NCBI GenBank assembly: GCA_002331625.1
Contig: DCZN01000001.1
Coordinates: 32,687 to 48,208 of the forward strand
Length of the DNA: 15,522 nt
Origin: Nitrospira sp. UBA2083
Lineage (GTDB): Bacteria > Nitrospirota > Nitrospiria > Nitrospirales > Nitrospiraceae
Direction of reading: 5' to 3'
The translations under genes and the position numbers were made by a program. Shown in pieces: positions 1 through 7,180 of this stretch. The notes beneath the pieces were generated by a model, which saw only the letters and a list, made by a program, of their open reading frames with translations, searched no databases and was not told where the DNA came from. Numbering within the stretch: the first letter of the stretch is position 1; each line of letters starts with the position of its first letter.

Positions 1-183
1 ATCAGCTTTACGTTCGATTTTCCCTTTACCGTGAATCTTGACGGCACACTCGATTTTTCAAAGTCCTTAGATCAGTGTATCCAAGGTCGAGGAACCCAGA
101 CCTTAGTGGTGTCGTGCAAACGCATGTACCCCTACGGTGGCCAGCGCGACCCTTATTACGAGCAGAAACCGAACGATGGCTGA
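1..183 (+). CDS. C-terminal end of an unrecognised protein (5' end outside window)
   Basis: Frame 1 is open from the first base to TGA at 181-183 and gives about 60 residues. The segment starts ISFTFDFPFTVNLDG, contains two Cys (in DQCIQG and VVSCKRM) and ends in a polar tail rich in Tyr, Pro, Gly and Gln (YPYGGQRDPYYEQKPNDG). The lack of stops, the varied composition and the exact overlap of its stop with the next gene's start (ATG at 176 inside the same 8 bases as the TGA) support a real gene translationally coupled to the HEAT array. I do not recognise the family. The beta-rich segment with two Cys could be a small globular or envelope protein, but too little is visible to say. It is probably the gene whose product the HEAT proteins serve, or part of the same operon. 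Confidence 0.6.
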   Translation: MSFTFDFPFTVNLDGTLDFSKSLDQCIQGRGTQTLVVSCKRMYPYGGQRDPYYEQKPNDG

Positions 184-1531
184 CGTACTCGCAGATCTCT
201 TAGAAGCACTTGAGGATGTCGACGATGCCACCCGTGAGGAGGCGGCAAAGACGTTGGCTGACTTGGGTGATCCGGCTACGCTCCAGGCACTAATCGGCGC
301 CTGCAGCGATGACTTTTGGTCCGTACGGGCCTATGCCGGTTGCGGCGTCTCGAAAATCGGCGGCCCCAAAGCGATCGAAGCTCTGATCGGCCTGTTCAAT
401 GATCCGATCATGGAAGTGCGGGATCAGGCGGTCGAGGCTGCGGCTGCGATGGGCGCAGTGGCACTTGACCGTCTCATGACGGCCTTGAAGGACGAGCGGT
501 GGCGCGTACGCGAACACGCGGCCAAGGCGGCCGGCAAGATGAAGGATCCACGAGCTGTCGATGGGCTGATCGGCGCCTGTCGGGACCGTGACGGAGCCGT
601 CAAGAGCGCAGCGGCGGAGGCCCTCGGTAGGATCGCGGACCCTAAAGCCGTTCCAGTCCTGATCAAGCTGTTCCGAGATTCTTCAAAAATCGTCAGAGAA
701 ACAGCGGGGACCGCCTTAGTCTACATCGGACCGCCATCGGTTGATCCGCTGATTGAGAGTCTCACCGACAAAGACTTCGTGGTTCGCTGTCACGCCGCTC
801 GAGCGTTGGGGGGTATGACAACCGACTATCAAATCGGAAAAACCTGGGTCCGAGATGCCAAGGTCGTCGATGCCTTGATTCACGCCTTGAAGGACCCGGA
901 TCGAGCTGTCCGCGAAGATGCAACGATCGCACTCGGCATGATCGGTGACAGTCGAGCCATCGAGGCATTGATCGAAGCCATGAAGGATGGAGCCGTGAAG
1001 CGCCATGCCATCGCGTCGCTCGGCATGATCGGCGATCCACGCGCACTGCCGGCCGTATTGGATGCCTTGAAGGGCAAAGGAATCAAACAGGAAGGCTCGC
1101 CGACACCCGGATGCATTGTGAGTGAGGATGCCTTCATCAAGGAAGCCGCGGCAACCGCGCTGGGTCAGTTTCGTGACCCACGCGTGATTCCGGATTTGAT
1201 CATGCTGCTCAAGGACGGGGTGTTGCGTGAAAAGGCGGCGGCGGCCCTAACCGTCATCGGCGATGCCGCCATCGAACCCTTGATCGCTTTTCTTTACGAT
1301 CCCAAAGCATCCGAAGTGGAGGCCGAAAAGGAGCGTGTACTTTCCTATGCCTCTGTTCGTTTGACGGCAAAAGATGCGCTCAAGCAGATCACGCTCGAAA
1401 CCCTGGAAAAGCTTGGATGGACACCTCCTGATGAAGAGGTAGAGATCAGCTCAAGCCAAGCAGATAATCTGCGCATCGATCGGCCATTGGGACAAGCCGG
1501 ACGGTTTGGGCCGTCCGGAGACATCGTCTGA
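176..1531 (+). CDS. HEAT/PBS-lyase-type repeat protein 1 of the array (451 aa)
   Basis: An alpha-solenoid protein made almost entirely of about a dozen ~31-residue HEAT repeats, each with the pattern DPxAVxxLIxALxDxxxxVRxxAAxALGxIGD. Trp-bearing repeats occur at about 46-51 (DDFWSVR) and 107-112 (DERWRVR). Residues 300-318 interrupt the repeats with a Gly/Ser/Pro loop containing Cys313. The end of the solenoid has the cap LGWTP (413-417), followed by a polar tail of ~34 residues. No signal peptide is visible, so it is probably cytoplasmic. I chose ATG 176 rather than the upstream GTG 137: it overlaps the preceding stop in ATGGCTGA and begins the normal helical repeat, whereas the 13 extra residues lie in coding sequence of the upstream gene. 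HEAT solenoids usually act as protein-binding scaffolds. The name phycobilisome lyase is a family label only, and no partner or substrate can be read from the sequence. Confidence 0.88.
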   Translation: MADVLADLLEALEDVDDATREEAAKTLADLGDPATLQALIGACSDDFWSVRAYAGCGVSKIGGPKAIEALIGLFNDPIMEVRDQAVEAAAAMGAVALDRLMTALKDERWRVREHAAKAAGKMKDPRAVDGLIGACRDRDGAVKSAAAEALGRIADPKAVPVLIKLFRDSSKIVRETAGTALVYIGPPSVDPLIESLTDKDFVVRCHAARALGGMTTDYQIGKTWVRDAKVVDALIHALKDPDRAVREDATIALGMIGDSRAIEALIEAMKDGAVKRHAIASLGMIGDPRALPAVLDALKGKGIKQEGSPTPGCIVSEDAFIKEAAATALGQFRDPRVIPDLIMLLKDGVLREKAAAALTVIGDAAIEPLIAFLYDPKASEVEAEKERVLSYASVRLTAKDALKQITLETLEKLGWTPPDEEVEISSSQADNLRIDRPLGQAGRFGPSGDIV

Positions 1532-1630
1532 TCGAGCACAGATACATCGGAAGCCGCGGCAATCACCAATTCTGTCGGTACCTAATTCATTTCGATCCAA
1601 CAGACACGAGCTGATCTCGAAGGATACAAC

Positions 1631-2728
1631 ATGACCGACGCGGTGACAGAACAGATCGCTGCGCTGAGAGATGCAGACTGGGCGATCCGTGAAGAGGCGG
1701 CCGGTCTTCTCGGGAGCCTGAAGGATTCACGGGCGGTCCACCCCCTGATAGCTCTCCTTCGGGATGAGGATCGCTCTGTACGAGAGGCAGCGATCGGAGC
1801 CTTGCGTGAGATCGGAGCGCCGGCGGTCGTGGCGTTGGGAACGTGCCTCACCGAGCCCGATCTCTCAGTCCAGGAATCAGCATCAGCGGTCTTGGCCGCC
1901 ATTGCCGATGAGCGGGTGCTCGATCCACTGATCACCGCATTGCGCAGTGGAGATTGGATCGTTCGGATGCACATAGCCAAAGCCTTGGGTCGAGTGAAAC
2001 GCGCAGAGGCAGTCGAGCCGCTCATTCCACTGCTTCAAGACAAGGTCAAAGCCGTGAGGGAGGAAGCCGCGGCGACACTGGCCGCGATCGGCGATCCAGC
2101 GATTGCCCCCTTGTTGGAGGCCTTACGCCACGACGACTGGCTGGTTCGCCTGCATGCGGTCGAATCCCTGGGGAAAACCAGATCACCTCGAGCCGTAGAG
2201 CCCCTGTTGTCGGTATTGTTTAACGATCAAGACTCAGCGGTTCGCGAAGATGCCGTGCGGGCTTTAGGCGAAATCGGTGATCCACAGGCAGTCGACTGTT
2301 TGTTCACGGCGATGCGTGAACCGAGCCTGCGAACCTTGGCCGTTGAAGCCCTTGGCCGGATCGGCGATCCACGCGCAGTTCCCGCCCTGGTTGATGTCGT
2401 GATCGGATCAAGCCCTCCGGAAACGACCAGAGCCGTAGCCGGTTGTGGGGATCAGTGGAATGAAGAGTTTATTACACAGGGCGCAGCCGTGCGTGCGTTG
2501 GGTTCGATCGGAGACGAACGAGCACTCCCTGCCCTCATTGCCGCCCTAAGCCCCACCCAGACCCGTGCGGAAGCGGCGGCATCGTTGGCCAAGTTCGGAT
2601 CAAAGGTCATTCCCCTGCTGGTTCCACTCCTGAGCGATTCACAGGATGACAACATCCGGTTTCATGTTCGCGAGGCGTTGACCCTCGCGGGGTGGAGACC
2701 ACGGCGAACCTCCACGATCCATCTCTAA
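1631..2728 (+). CDS. HEAT/PBS-lyase-type repeat protein 2 of the array (365 aa)
   Basis: A second paralogue, about eleven HEAT repeats long. Trp-signature repeats are seen at about 15-20 (DADWAIR), 107-112 (SGDWIVR) and 168-173 (HDDWLVR). Residues 258-279 form a non-repeat insert with Cys272 (VAGCGDQWNEEF). It lies just before a regular repeat, as the Cys loop in protein 1 does, which suggests that these two genes derive from one another. The C-terminus keeps a cap-like LAGWRP (352-357). The start ATG is preceded by an AAGGA ribosome site at 1620-1624 with good spacing. A 99-base gap separates it from gene 1 and shows no obvious terminator, so co-transcription is likely. Only 6 bases separate it from gene 3. 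Probably a cytoplasmic scaffold; partner unknown. Confidence 0.87.
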   Translation: MTDAVTEQIAALRDADWAIREEAAGLLGSLKDSRAVHPLIALLRDEDRSVREAAIGALREIGAPAVVALGTCLTEPDLSVQESASAVLAAIADERVLDPLITALRSGDWIVRMHIAKALGRVKRAEAVEPLIPLLQDKVKAVREEAAATLAAIGDPAIAPLLEALRHDDWLVRLHAVESLGKTRSPRAVEPLLSVLFNDQDSAVREDAVRALGEIGDPQAVDCLFTAMREPSLRTLAVEALGRIGDPRAVPALVDVVIGSSPPETTRAVAGCGDQWNEEFITQGAAVRALGSIGDERALPALIAALSPTQTRAEAAASLAKFGSKVIPLLVPLLSDSQDDNIRFHVREALTLAGWRPRRTSTIHL

Positions 2729-2734
2729 AGCACC

Positions 2735-3835
2735 ATGGCGAAAGAAACGATCGAAACGCTGGTCTCTGAACTGATCCATGAAGAAGATTGGCGCCGCATG
2801 CGCGCGACGGCAGCTTGTGTCGCCGGTGGACCACGCTCGGTCCAAGCGCTTATCGACGCCCTCCGGTCTGGACCCACGGAGTTGAAGAAGCAAGCGGCAG
2901 CGATGTTGGCACGCATCAAAGATCCCCAAGCCGGGGTTGCCCTTGTCGAGCTCCTCGAACACGAGGAAGAAGGGGCGAGGAACGCCGCCGCGGCGGCCCT
3001 TGAACAGATGGCGGGAGTGCTCGATACAGACACCACGCGTGCTCTCGTTTCTTTGCTGCCCAAAACTCCGGAAGGCACGGCACGACAAGTACTCAGTCAC
3101 CTGATCGGAGCCATTCCGACCGCCGTGCTTCCCCTCTGTGAGATGCTCAAACATCCCGACCAAGATGCACAGGTGGCCGCGGCCCTGATGCTCGATCAAT
3201 TACTGGATCCTCGTTCCATCGATGCCTTCATCGATGCCATGGGCAAGCCGGCCGTGCGGGATATTGCCGTCGGGACGTTGAAGAAGCTGAGTGCCATCCG
3301 TGAACGAATCGACGAGACGTTCAACGCCTTGCGGGAGGTGGAAGGAGCCAGCGAACGAGAGGAAGCACGCATGGCGACGATCATCGACCTGCTTGGGATC
3401 GGGCGTCCGAGTGTCGAAATCCTGATCGAATACCTTGAAGACGACGACTGGCTCGTGCGGGAAGCCGCGGCGGATCTCCTAGGGAAGATCGGCGATGTGC
3501 GGGCGGTTGACCCGCTGATGAAGCGGCTGGAACAGGATAAAGATACGGGCGTCAAAGAACTCGCCATCAAGTCACTTGGGCTGATCGGCGATTCACGCCC
3601 GACCCGACTCTACCTCGATGCCATTCCGATCCGACCTCTGCGAGTCTACGCCATGGAAGCCCTGGCCAAGATCAAGGACGTCGGGGTGTTGCGTCCACAC
3701 AAAGATATTTTTGACCAGCTCCGCACGGATCGCGACGGCTTGGTGGCCTACAATGCCGGCCTCATTGCCGACAAGCTCGAAGCCATGTCGGTTGCGGAAA
3801 ATCAGTCCCATGAAGAGGACCACGAACATGACTGA
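2735..3835 (+). CDS. HEAT-repeat protein 3 of the array, acidic/His C-terminal tail (366 aa)
   Basis: The most diverged of the five paralogues. Recognisable repeats occur at about 16-62, 63-95, 125-185 and 220-330, including EEDWRRMR (16-23) and DDDWLVRE (236-243). The segment around 186-215 is charged and helical (RERIDETFNALREVEGASEREEAR) and departs from the HEAT pattern. Unlike its neighbours it has no LGWxP cap. It ends in an acidic and His-containing tail (about 353-366, SHEEDHEHD), which could be a flexible or metal-binding end; that is inference. ATG 2735 follows the previous stop by 6 bases with only a weak ribosome site, suggesting coupling to gene 2. The stop overlaps gene 4's start by 8 bases. 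Function unknown beyond a likely scaffold role. Confidence 0.85.
   Translation: MAKETIETLVSELIHEEDWRRMRATAACVAGGPRSVQALIDALRSGPTELKKQAAAMLARIKDPQAGVALVELLEHEEEGARNAAAAALEQMAGVLDTDTTRALVSLLPKTPEGTARQVLSHLIGAIPTAVLPLCEMLKHPDQDAQVAAALMLDQLLDPRSIDAFIDAMGKPAVRDIAVGTLKKLSAIRERIDETFNALREVEGASEREEARMATIIDLLGIGRPSVEILIEYLEDDDWLVREAAADLLGKIGDVRAVDPLMKRLEQDKDTGVKELAIKSLGLIGDSRPTRLYLDAIPIRPLRVYAMEALAKIKDVGVLRPHKDIFDQLRTDRDGLVAYNAGLIADKLEAMSVAENQSHEEDHEHD
3815..3819 (+). promoter_or_regulatory. Ribosome-binding site that decides the start of HEAT gene 4
   Basis: GAGGA (in AAGAGGACC) lies 8 bases before ATG 3828, inside the last codons of gene 3. The longer open frame from 3618 would give ~70 N-terminal residues that are not HEAT-like and would largely overlap gene 3. 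The ribosome site and the ATGACTGA overlap therefore fix the start at 3828. Confidence 0.75.
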
Positions 3836-4595
3836 GCAGGGAGCATCCGACCGCATCGAACAGCTGATTCACGCCCTCCATGACGACAACGAAGCCTTGC
3901 GCGACCATGCGATTGCGAGCCTCGGCCAATCCGGGCAGGAGGCACTCCCCAGATTGATCGACCTGATGGCGGATGAGGATGTGGTCATTCGAGAAGCCGC
4001 GACCAGCGCGGTTGTGCGAATGGGCCCATCGGTCGTCGAACCGATGATCGACGCGCTACAAGACGATTCCTGGGCGATCCGAGAACAGGCGGCATCAACG
4101 CTCGGGAAATTACGAGATCGACGCGGGGTTGACCCGCTGGTTAAGGCGATCAAAGACCGTGATGGTGCGGTGCGGACGGCGGCAGTATGGGCATTGGAAC
4201 GGATCGGCGATTCCGAGGCGGTACCTGGGTTGATCGAGGCCCTCATGGATACCACGCTGCGGGAGGACGCCGCCCGCGTGTTGAAGAAGATCGGCGACGT
4301 GCGGGCGGTTGACGCACTGATCGACGGCCTCCTCGGTCCTAATTGGATGGTTCGCCGTCATGCGGCAGAGGCGCTGGGGAAAATCGGTGATCGCCGAGGG
4401 ATCAGTCCGTTGATAGAATCGCTGCGCGATGAAGATTGGCTCGTCCGGCGTAATGCCGCGGAGTCCCTCGCTCGGCTCGGAGCCAAGGAAGCCATTCAAC
4501 CCTTGTTACCGTTACTTGAGGACGAGAACACGATGGTGCAAGAAACCGTCGAAGCCGTGCTGGCGAGTCTCGGCTGGACACCTACTCAACAATAA
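3828..4595 (+). CDS. HEAT/PBS-lyase-type repeat protein 4 of the array (255 aa)
   Basis: The most regular of the set: about eight back-to-back HEAT repeats with no insert. The consensus is close to DDxWxVRRxAAExLGKIGDxRGVxPLI. Trp repeats are DDSWAIR, GPNWMVR and DEDWLVR, and the protein ends with the cap LGWTP followed by TQQ. The predicted solenoid is one continuous superhelix and lacks a signal peptide, so it should be cytoplasmic. ATG 3828 shares an 8-base overlap with gene 3 (ATGACTGA), the same geometry as between the upstream partial gene and HEAT gene 1, which points to translational coupling. A 27-base gap with its own ribosome site leads to gene 5. It has the general look of a protein-protein adaptor; no catalytic residues are visible. 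Confidence 0.88.
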   Translation: MTEQGASDRIEQLIHALHDDNEALRDHAIASLGQSGQEALPRLIDLMADEDVVIREAATSAVVRMGPSVVEPMIDALQDDSWAIREQAASTLGKLRDRRGVDPLVKAIKDRDGAVRTAAVWALERIGDSEAVPGLIEALMDTTLREDAARVLKKIGDVRAVDALIDGLLGPNWMVRRHAAEALGKIGDRRGISPLIESLRDEDWLVRRNAAESLARLGAKEAIQPLLPLLEDENTMVQETVEAVLASLGWTPTQQ

Positions 4596-4622
4596 ACCAT
4601 TCCAAATAGAGGATAGTTACCC

Positions 4623-5327
4623 ATGGCAGATGAAGCTCCGAAATTGATTCAGATCACACCCAAAGGTGGTGAGAAGAAAGAAGGGTTCAACTTAGTCACG
4701 GAACGAGTTGTCGCCGTCAATCCAGAAAGTAAACAGATTGAGGTCGAACTCCTGGCGTACGACGGCAAGACGGTCCTCCTGGACGTGGCCGAAGAAGCGT
4801 TGGAGGATCTCAAAAAGATAAAAGCTGGAGACGGTGCCACGATCCGTGTGGTGGAAGAAGGGGGCAAGCGGGTCGCAAAGAGCTTTAAGATTCGTTCAAA
4901 AGACCCCAACACCGCCAAAGCCGACGCCATGTTGCTCGACCTGAACGATTCGCACTGGTTGAACCGGAAGTATGCAGCAGAAGTCCTCGGCGAGTTGAAA
5001 GATCCTCGCGCCGTCGATCCGTTGGTGTCGGCCTTGAACGACGAAGTCGGTGACGTGCGGCAACGGGCCTATGATTCGTTGATTAAACTCGGCGGCCCCT
5101 CGGTCCCGTCGCTCATTCCGCTGCTGGTGTCCGAGGAAGACGAGATTCGCCAATCGGCGACGGAGATTCTGCGAAAAATCGGCAAGCCGGCCGTCGAACC
5201 ATTGGCTACTGCACTAGCCGATGCTGATGATCGACTGAAGACCAGAATCATGAAGGTGCTTGATCGAATGGGGTATAAACCAAAAACCAAGGAACCGGTC
5301 AAGGCTGAATTGCCGAGGCTGACCTAG
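4623..5327 (+). CDS. Beta-barrel plus HEAT-repeat protein 5 of the array (234 aa)
   Basis: A two-domain protein. Residues ~8-90 alternate short strands (VTERVVAVNPESKQIEVE, GKTVLLDVAEEA, GATIRVV, VAKSFKI) in the way of small OB-like or SH3-like beta-barrels, with the typical KIKAGD turn. Residues ~100-220 form three to four HEAT repeats (DDSHWLNRKYAAEVLG-like start, then LKDPRAVDPLVSALNDEVGDVR), capped by MGYKP, a variant of the LGWxP cap. The tail is Lys/Pro-rich. AGAGGA at about 4608-4613 precedes ATG 4623 with normal spacing. As the last gene it may be the piece that links the scaffold set to another molecule through the barrel; that is inference. The exact barrel family cannot be named from sequence alone. 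Confidence 0.87.
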   Translation: MADEAPKLIQITPKGGEKKEGFNLVTERVVAVNPESKQIEVELLAYDGKTVLLDVAEEALEDLKKIKAGDGATIRVVEEGGKRVAKSFKIRSKDPNTAKADAMLLDLNDSHWLNRKYAAEVLGELKDPRAVDPLVSALNDEVGDVRQRAYDSLIKLGGPSVPSLIPLLVSEEDEIRQSATEILRKIGKPAVEPLATALADADDRLKTRIMKVLDRMGYKPKTKEPVKAELPRLT

Positions 5328-5658
5328 CGATGTGTCCCACAAGATGGGTTGATAATTTCGTTCAGGCGAGAAAAAGGGAGGGGCTACTTTTAGGCGGTTA
5401 ACAACCTCTTCCTGTGGAAGGGCAGTCAATAATGCGTGTATCGCGTGGAGCTGGCATGGAACATCCGAGATGCGCAAGCAAGCTGGAAAGTTAAAGTTGA
5501 CCTATATGTGGCGGCATAAAGATCACATGCTACAAAAAGGCCATAAGTCGTGGAACTGTTCGCGCAAGAGTGTCGACCTGCGGAAGGTGGGGCTCGACCC
5601 CATCGAGATCAGCGGAGTAGCTCCGAGTCACCAAGGATTTGAAAATTCCCATACCAAC
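5328..5658. other. Non-coding gap after the HEAT array
   Basis: This stretch of ~330 bases has no convincing gene. A plus-strand open frame at 5470-5775 runs into the opposite-strand RTX gene and has low-complexity basic composition. Small perfect hairpins are present (see 5588-5625). No classical stem plus T-run terminator for the HEAT operon was found directly after 5327; the nearest candidates are weak 4-5 bp stems at about 5337-5349 and 5409-5421. Confidence 0.55.
5588..5625 (+). repeat. Two adjacent small perfect hairpins
   Basis: TGGGG (5588-5592) pairs with CCCCA (5598-5602) over a 5-base loop. CGGAG (5613-5617) pairs with CTCCG (5621-5625) over a 3-base loop. Both are perfect 5-bp stems, 10 bases apart, in non-coding DNA. 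They could belong to the 3' UTR of the HEAT transcript or to a small RNA; there is no T-run. Confidence 0.4.
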
Positions 5659-5697
5659 CCAAGAAGGACGCCTCTGACAAGAGGGCGCCCTTCTTGG
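5659..5697 (-). terminator. Strong hairpin ending the RTX gene
   Basis: CCAAGAAGG (5659-5667) pairs perfectly with CCTTCTTGG (5689-5697). After one mismatch the stem continues CGCC/GGCG and, past a bulged G, TCT/AGA, closing on a 4-base loop at 5676-5679. It starts 12 bases beyond the RTX stop on the minus strand. Only a weak T-rich tail follows on that strand, so it could be a terminator or an mRNA-stabilising stem. Because the genes converge, it may also catch plus-strand HEAT transcripts. Confidence 0.65.
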
Positions 5698-5708
5698 AGG
5701 CGCGCTCC

Positions 5709-7169
5709 TTACAAGAGGATGTCGGTGCCCGCCGATGCCGAATTAACAAAAATTGCCGGGCCACCGGTGAGCTGAATCTCGAACTCCGCAGCTCCATCAA
5801 AATCGGTGTTGCCCTGCAGAACTCCAAGCGAAGAATAACGCAGCTGTCCGGGAGTGAACCTACCGGAGGAACTACTAAAGGCATTGCTGCCAATGTAGGT
5901 GAAAGCCTGGTCGCCAACCAACGTGTCATTGGCATCGACATCCCTCAGATCAATCTGATCGCGGTTGAAAGCGGCCGAGCCGTCAAAATCGCTGATAACA
6001 TCCTTGCCGGCACCGGCGAGGCTATCGGTAGCCGAGGCGTATTTGAAGACATCGGCGCCTGAGCCGCCGGCCAGGATATCGCGACCGTTCTCACCATACA
6101 GGTAGTCATTCCCGTTGCCGCCGTTGAGCCTATCGTTCCCGTCGTCACCATGAAGTCGGTCCTTGCCGTCCTCGCCGTTCAGGGTATCATTCCCGTAAGA
6201 CCCCTCTAGGGAATCATTGCCGCTGCGGCCGTAGAGCGTATCGTTGCCTCCCCTGCCATCGAGGTTGTTACCTCTTGCATTGCCGGTAATGACATTATTG
6301 CTCGTATTGCCTCCGCCATAGTCGGCTTCGCCCGTCAGGATGAGATTCTCGATCCCCTCGTCCAGGCCATAAGTGAAAGAATCATCGATGGACGACCAGA
6401 CAGTGTCCACCCCACCTAGCAGACTGGTATCGTCCTCATGGATGACATCCCATGAGTGGTCCTCGATATACCGATCATTCCCGGCCCCGCCGTACATGAA
6501 GTCTTCCCCACTCCCACCATCCAGGATGTCATTGCCGTTTCCCCCATAGAGGGTATCGCTCGAGATATAGTCACCAAGCTCGCCCAAGGGGCCCTCGCCG
6601 CCGTAGAGGTAATCGTTTCCCTCGCCGCCGTTTAGGGTGTCTCCATCAGTTCCGCCATTGAGATTGTCATTCCCGGTCTCCCCGTACAGGATGTCGTACC
6701 CGGCCCCGCCAGTAAGGGTGTCGTTACCGTCTAGACCGGAGAGCACATTGTTGGCGATATTGCCGGCGATAACATTGGCATCCATATTGCCCGTCCCATT
6801 GACGGCGGCGGAGCCGGTCAGAGTAAGGTTCTCGATCCCCTCGCTCAGACCGCTGTTGCTGACAGACGACAGCACAGTGTCCACCCCGCCCAGCGGACCG
6901 TGATCGTCCTCGACCATGCCATCCCATATGTGATCCATAATATAGGTATCATTCCCAGCGCCGCCGTACATGAAGTCGTATCCGGATCCGCCGTCCAGGG
7001 TGTCGTTGCCGTCGTCGCCGTACAAGGTGTCCATCCCGGCCCCACCGTCCAGCCAATCGTTGCCGTTGCCACCATGGAGGTAATCGTTATCAGCAAATCC
7101 GATAATTATGTCATCCATGTCTGTACCGTAGAGTGAGTCTATAGAAGATGTTCCGTTAATGTTCGCCAT
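5709..7169 (-). CDS. RTX calcium-binding protein, probably type I-secreted (486 aa)
   Basis: Nearly the whole protein is made of GGxGxDxLx nonapeptides (for example GGNGNDWLDGGAG, GGSGEDFMYGGAGND), the RTX motif that binds Ca2+ in a parallel beta-roll. Residues ~370-486 (GGSGADVFKYASATDSLAG, VISDFDG, then QIDLRDV and a C-terminal TDILL) match the C-terminal region of serralysin-type and related RTX proteins, which carries the uncleaved type I secretion signal. No Sec signal peptide and no protease, lipase or adhesin domain is seen. Residues ~47-154 and 205-314 are an internal duplication. The start is taken at the second of two consecutive ATGs (7169): GGAGG at 7175-7179 lies 5 bases away, but only 2 from the first. 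Likely an extracellular or surface Ca2+-binding protein. No ABC/HlyD/TolC exporter genes are nearby. Confidence 0.88.
   Translation of the reverse strand: MANINGTSSIDSLYGTDMDDIIIGFADNDYLHGGNGNDWLDGGAGMDTLYGDDGNDTLDGGSGYDFMYGGAGNDTYIMDHIWDGMVEDDHGPLGGVDTVLSSVSNSGLSEGIENLTLTGSAAVNGTGNMDANVIAGNIANNVLSGLDGNDTLTGGAGYDILYGETGNDNLNGGTDGDTLNGGEGNDYLYGGEGPLGELGDYISSDTLYGGNGNDILDGGSGEDFMYGGAGNDRYIEDHSWDVIHEDDTSLLGGVDTVWSSIDDSFTYGLDEGIENLILTGEADYGGGNTSNNVITGNARGNNLDGRGGNDTLYGRSGNDSLEGSYGNDTLNGEDGKDRLHGDDGNDRLNGGNGNDYLYGENGRDILAGGSGADVFKYASATDSLAGAGKDVISDFDGSAAFNRDQIDLRDVDANDTLVGDQAFTYIGSNAFSSSSGRFTPGQLRYSSLGVLQGNTDFDGAAEFEIQLTGGPAIFVNSASAGTDILL
6228..6557 (-). repeat. RTX internal duplication, copy 2
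   Basis: Encodes residues ~205-314: DTLYGGNGNDILDGG, then GGAGNDRYI, HEDD, LLGGVDTVWSS, EGIENLILTGEAD, NNVITGN and back to GGNDTLYG. It aligns through its length with copy 1 (6708-7031), apart from a 3-residue insertion before EGIENL. The EGIENLxLTG linker between the nonapeptide blocks is the most diagnostic shared element. Confidence 0.75.
6708..7031 (-). repeat. RTX internal duplication, copy 1
   Basis: Encodes residues ~47-154: DTLYGDDGNDTLDGG, GGAGNDTYI, VEDD, PLGGVDTVLSS, EGIENLTLTGSA, NVIAGN and GNDTLTG. It is the counterpart of copy 2 at 6228-6557. The divergence at protein level shows the duplication is not recent. Confidence 0.75.
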
Positions 7170-7172
7170 CAT

Positions 7173-7180
7173 ACCCTCCC
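7173..7180 (-). promoter_or_regulatory. Ribosome-binding site of the RTX gene
   Basis: On the minus strand GGGAGGGT abuts two consecutive ATG codons. The GGAGG core is 2 bases from ATG 7172 and 5 bases from ATG 7169, which favours the second. Confidence 0.65.

Noticed and set aside
137..175. GTG 137 as the start of HEAT gene 1
   Set aside because: It adds 13 non-HEAT residues over coding sequence of the upstream gene; ATG 176 overlaps the upstream stop and begins the normal fold.
2639..3199. Long minus-strand open frame (186 codons) inside HEAT genes 2 and 3
   Set aside because: It lies antisense to clear HEAT coding sequence in a GC-rich region and has no recognisable protein pattern; a shadow frame.
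3618..3827. N-terminal extension of HEAT gene 4
   Set aside because: The extra ~70 codons overlap gene 3 in another frame and do not look like HEAT repeats; ATG 3828 has a good ribosome site.
176..5327. Phycobilisome bilin lyase function for the HEAT genes
   Set aside because: The family label comes from repeat similarity only; nothing in the window indicates phycobilisomes or bilin metabolism.
5470..5775. Plus-strand open frame of 101 codons after the HEAT array
   Set aside because: It runs through the terminator stem and into the RTX gene, is strongly basic, and lacks a ribosome site or recognisable family.
5709..7169. CRISPR-like or satellite repeat array
   Set aside because: The short repeats are the codons of RTX nonapeptides in an intact reading frame, not direct repeats with unique spacers.
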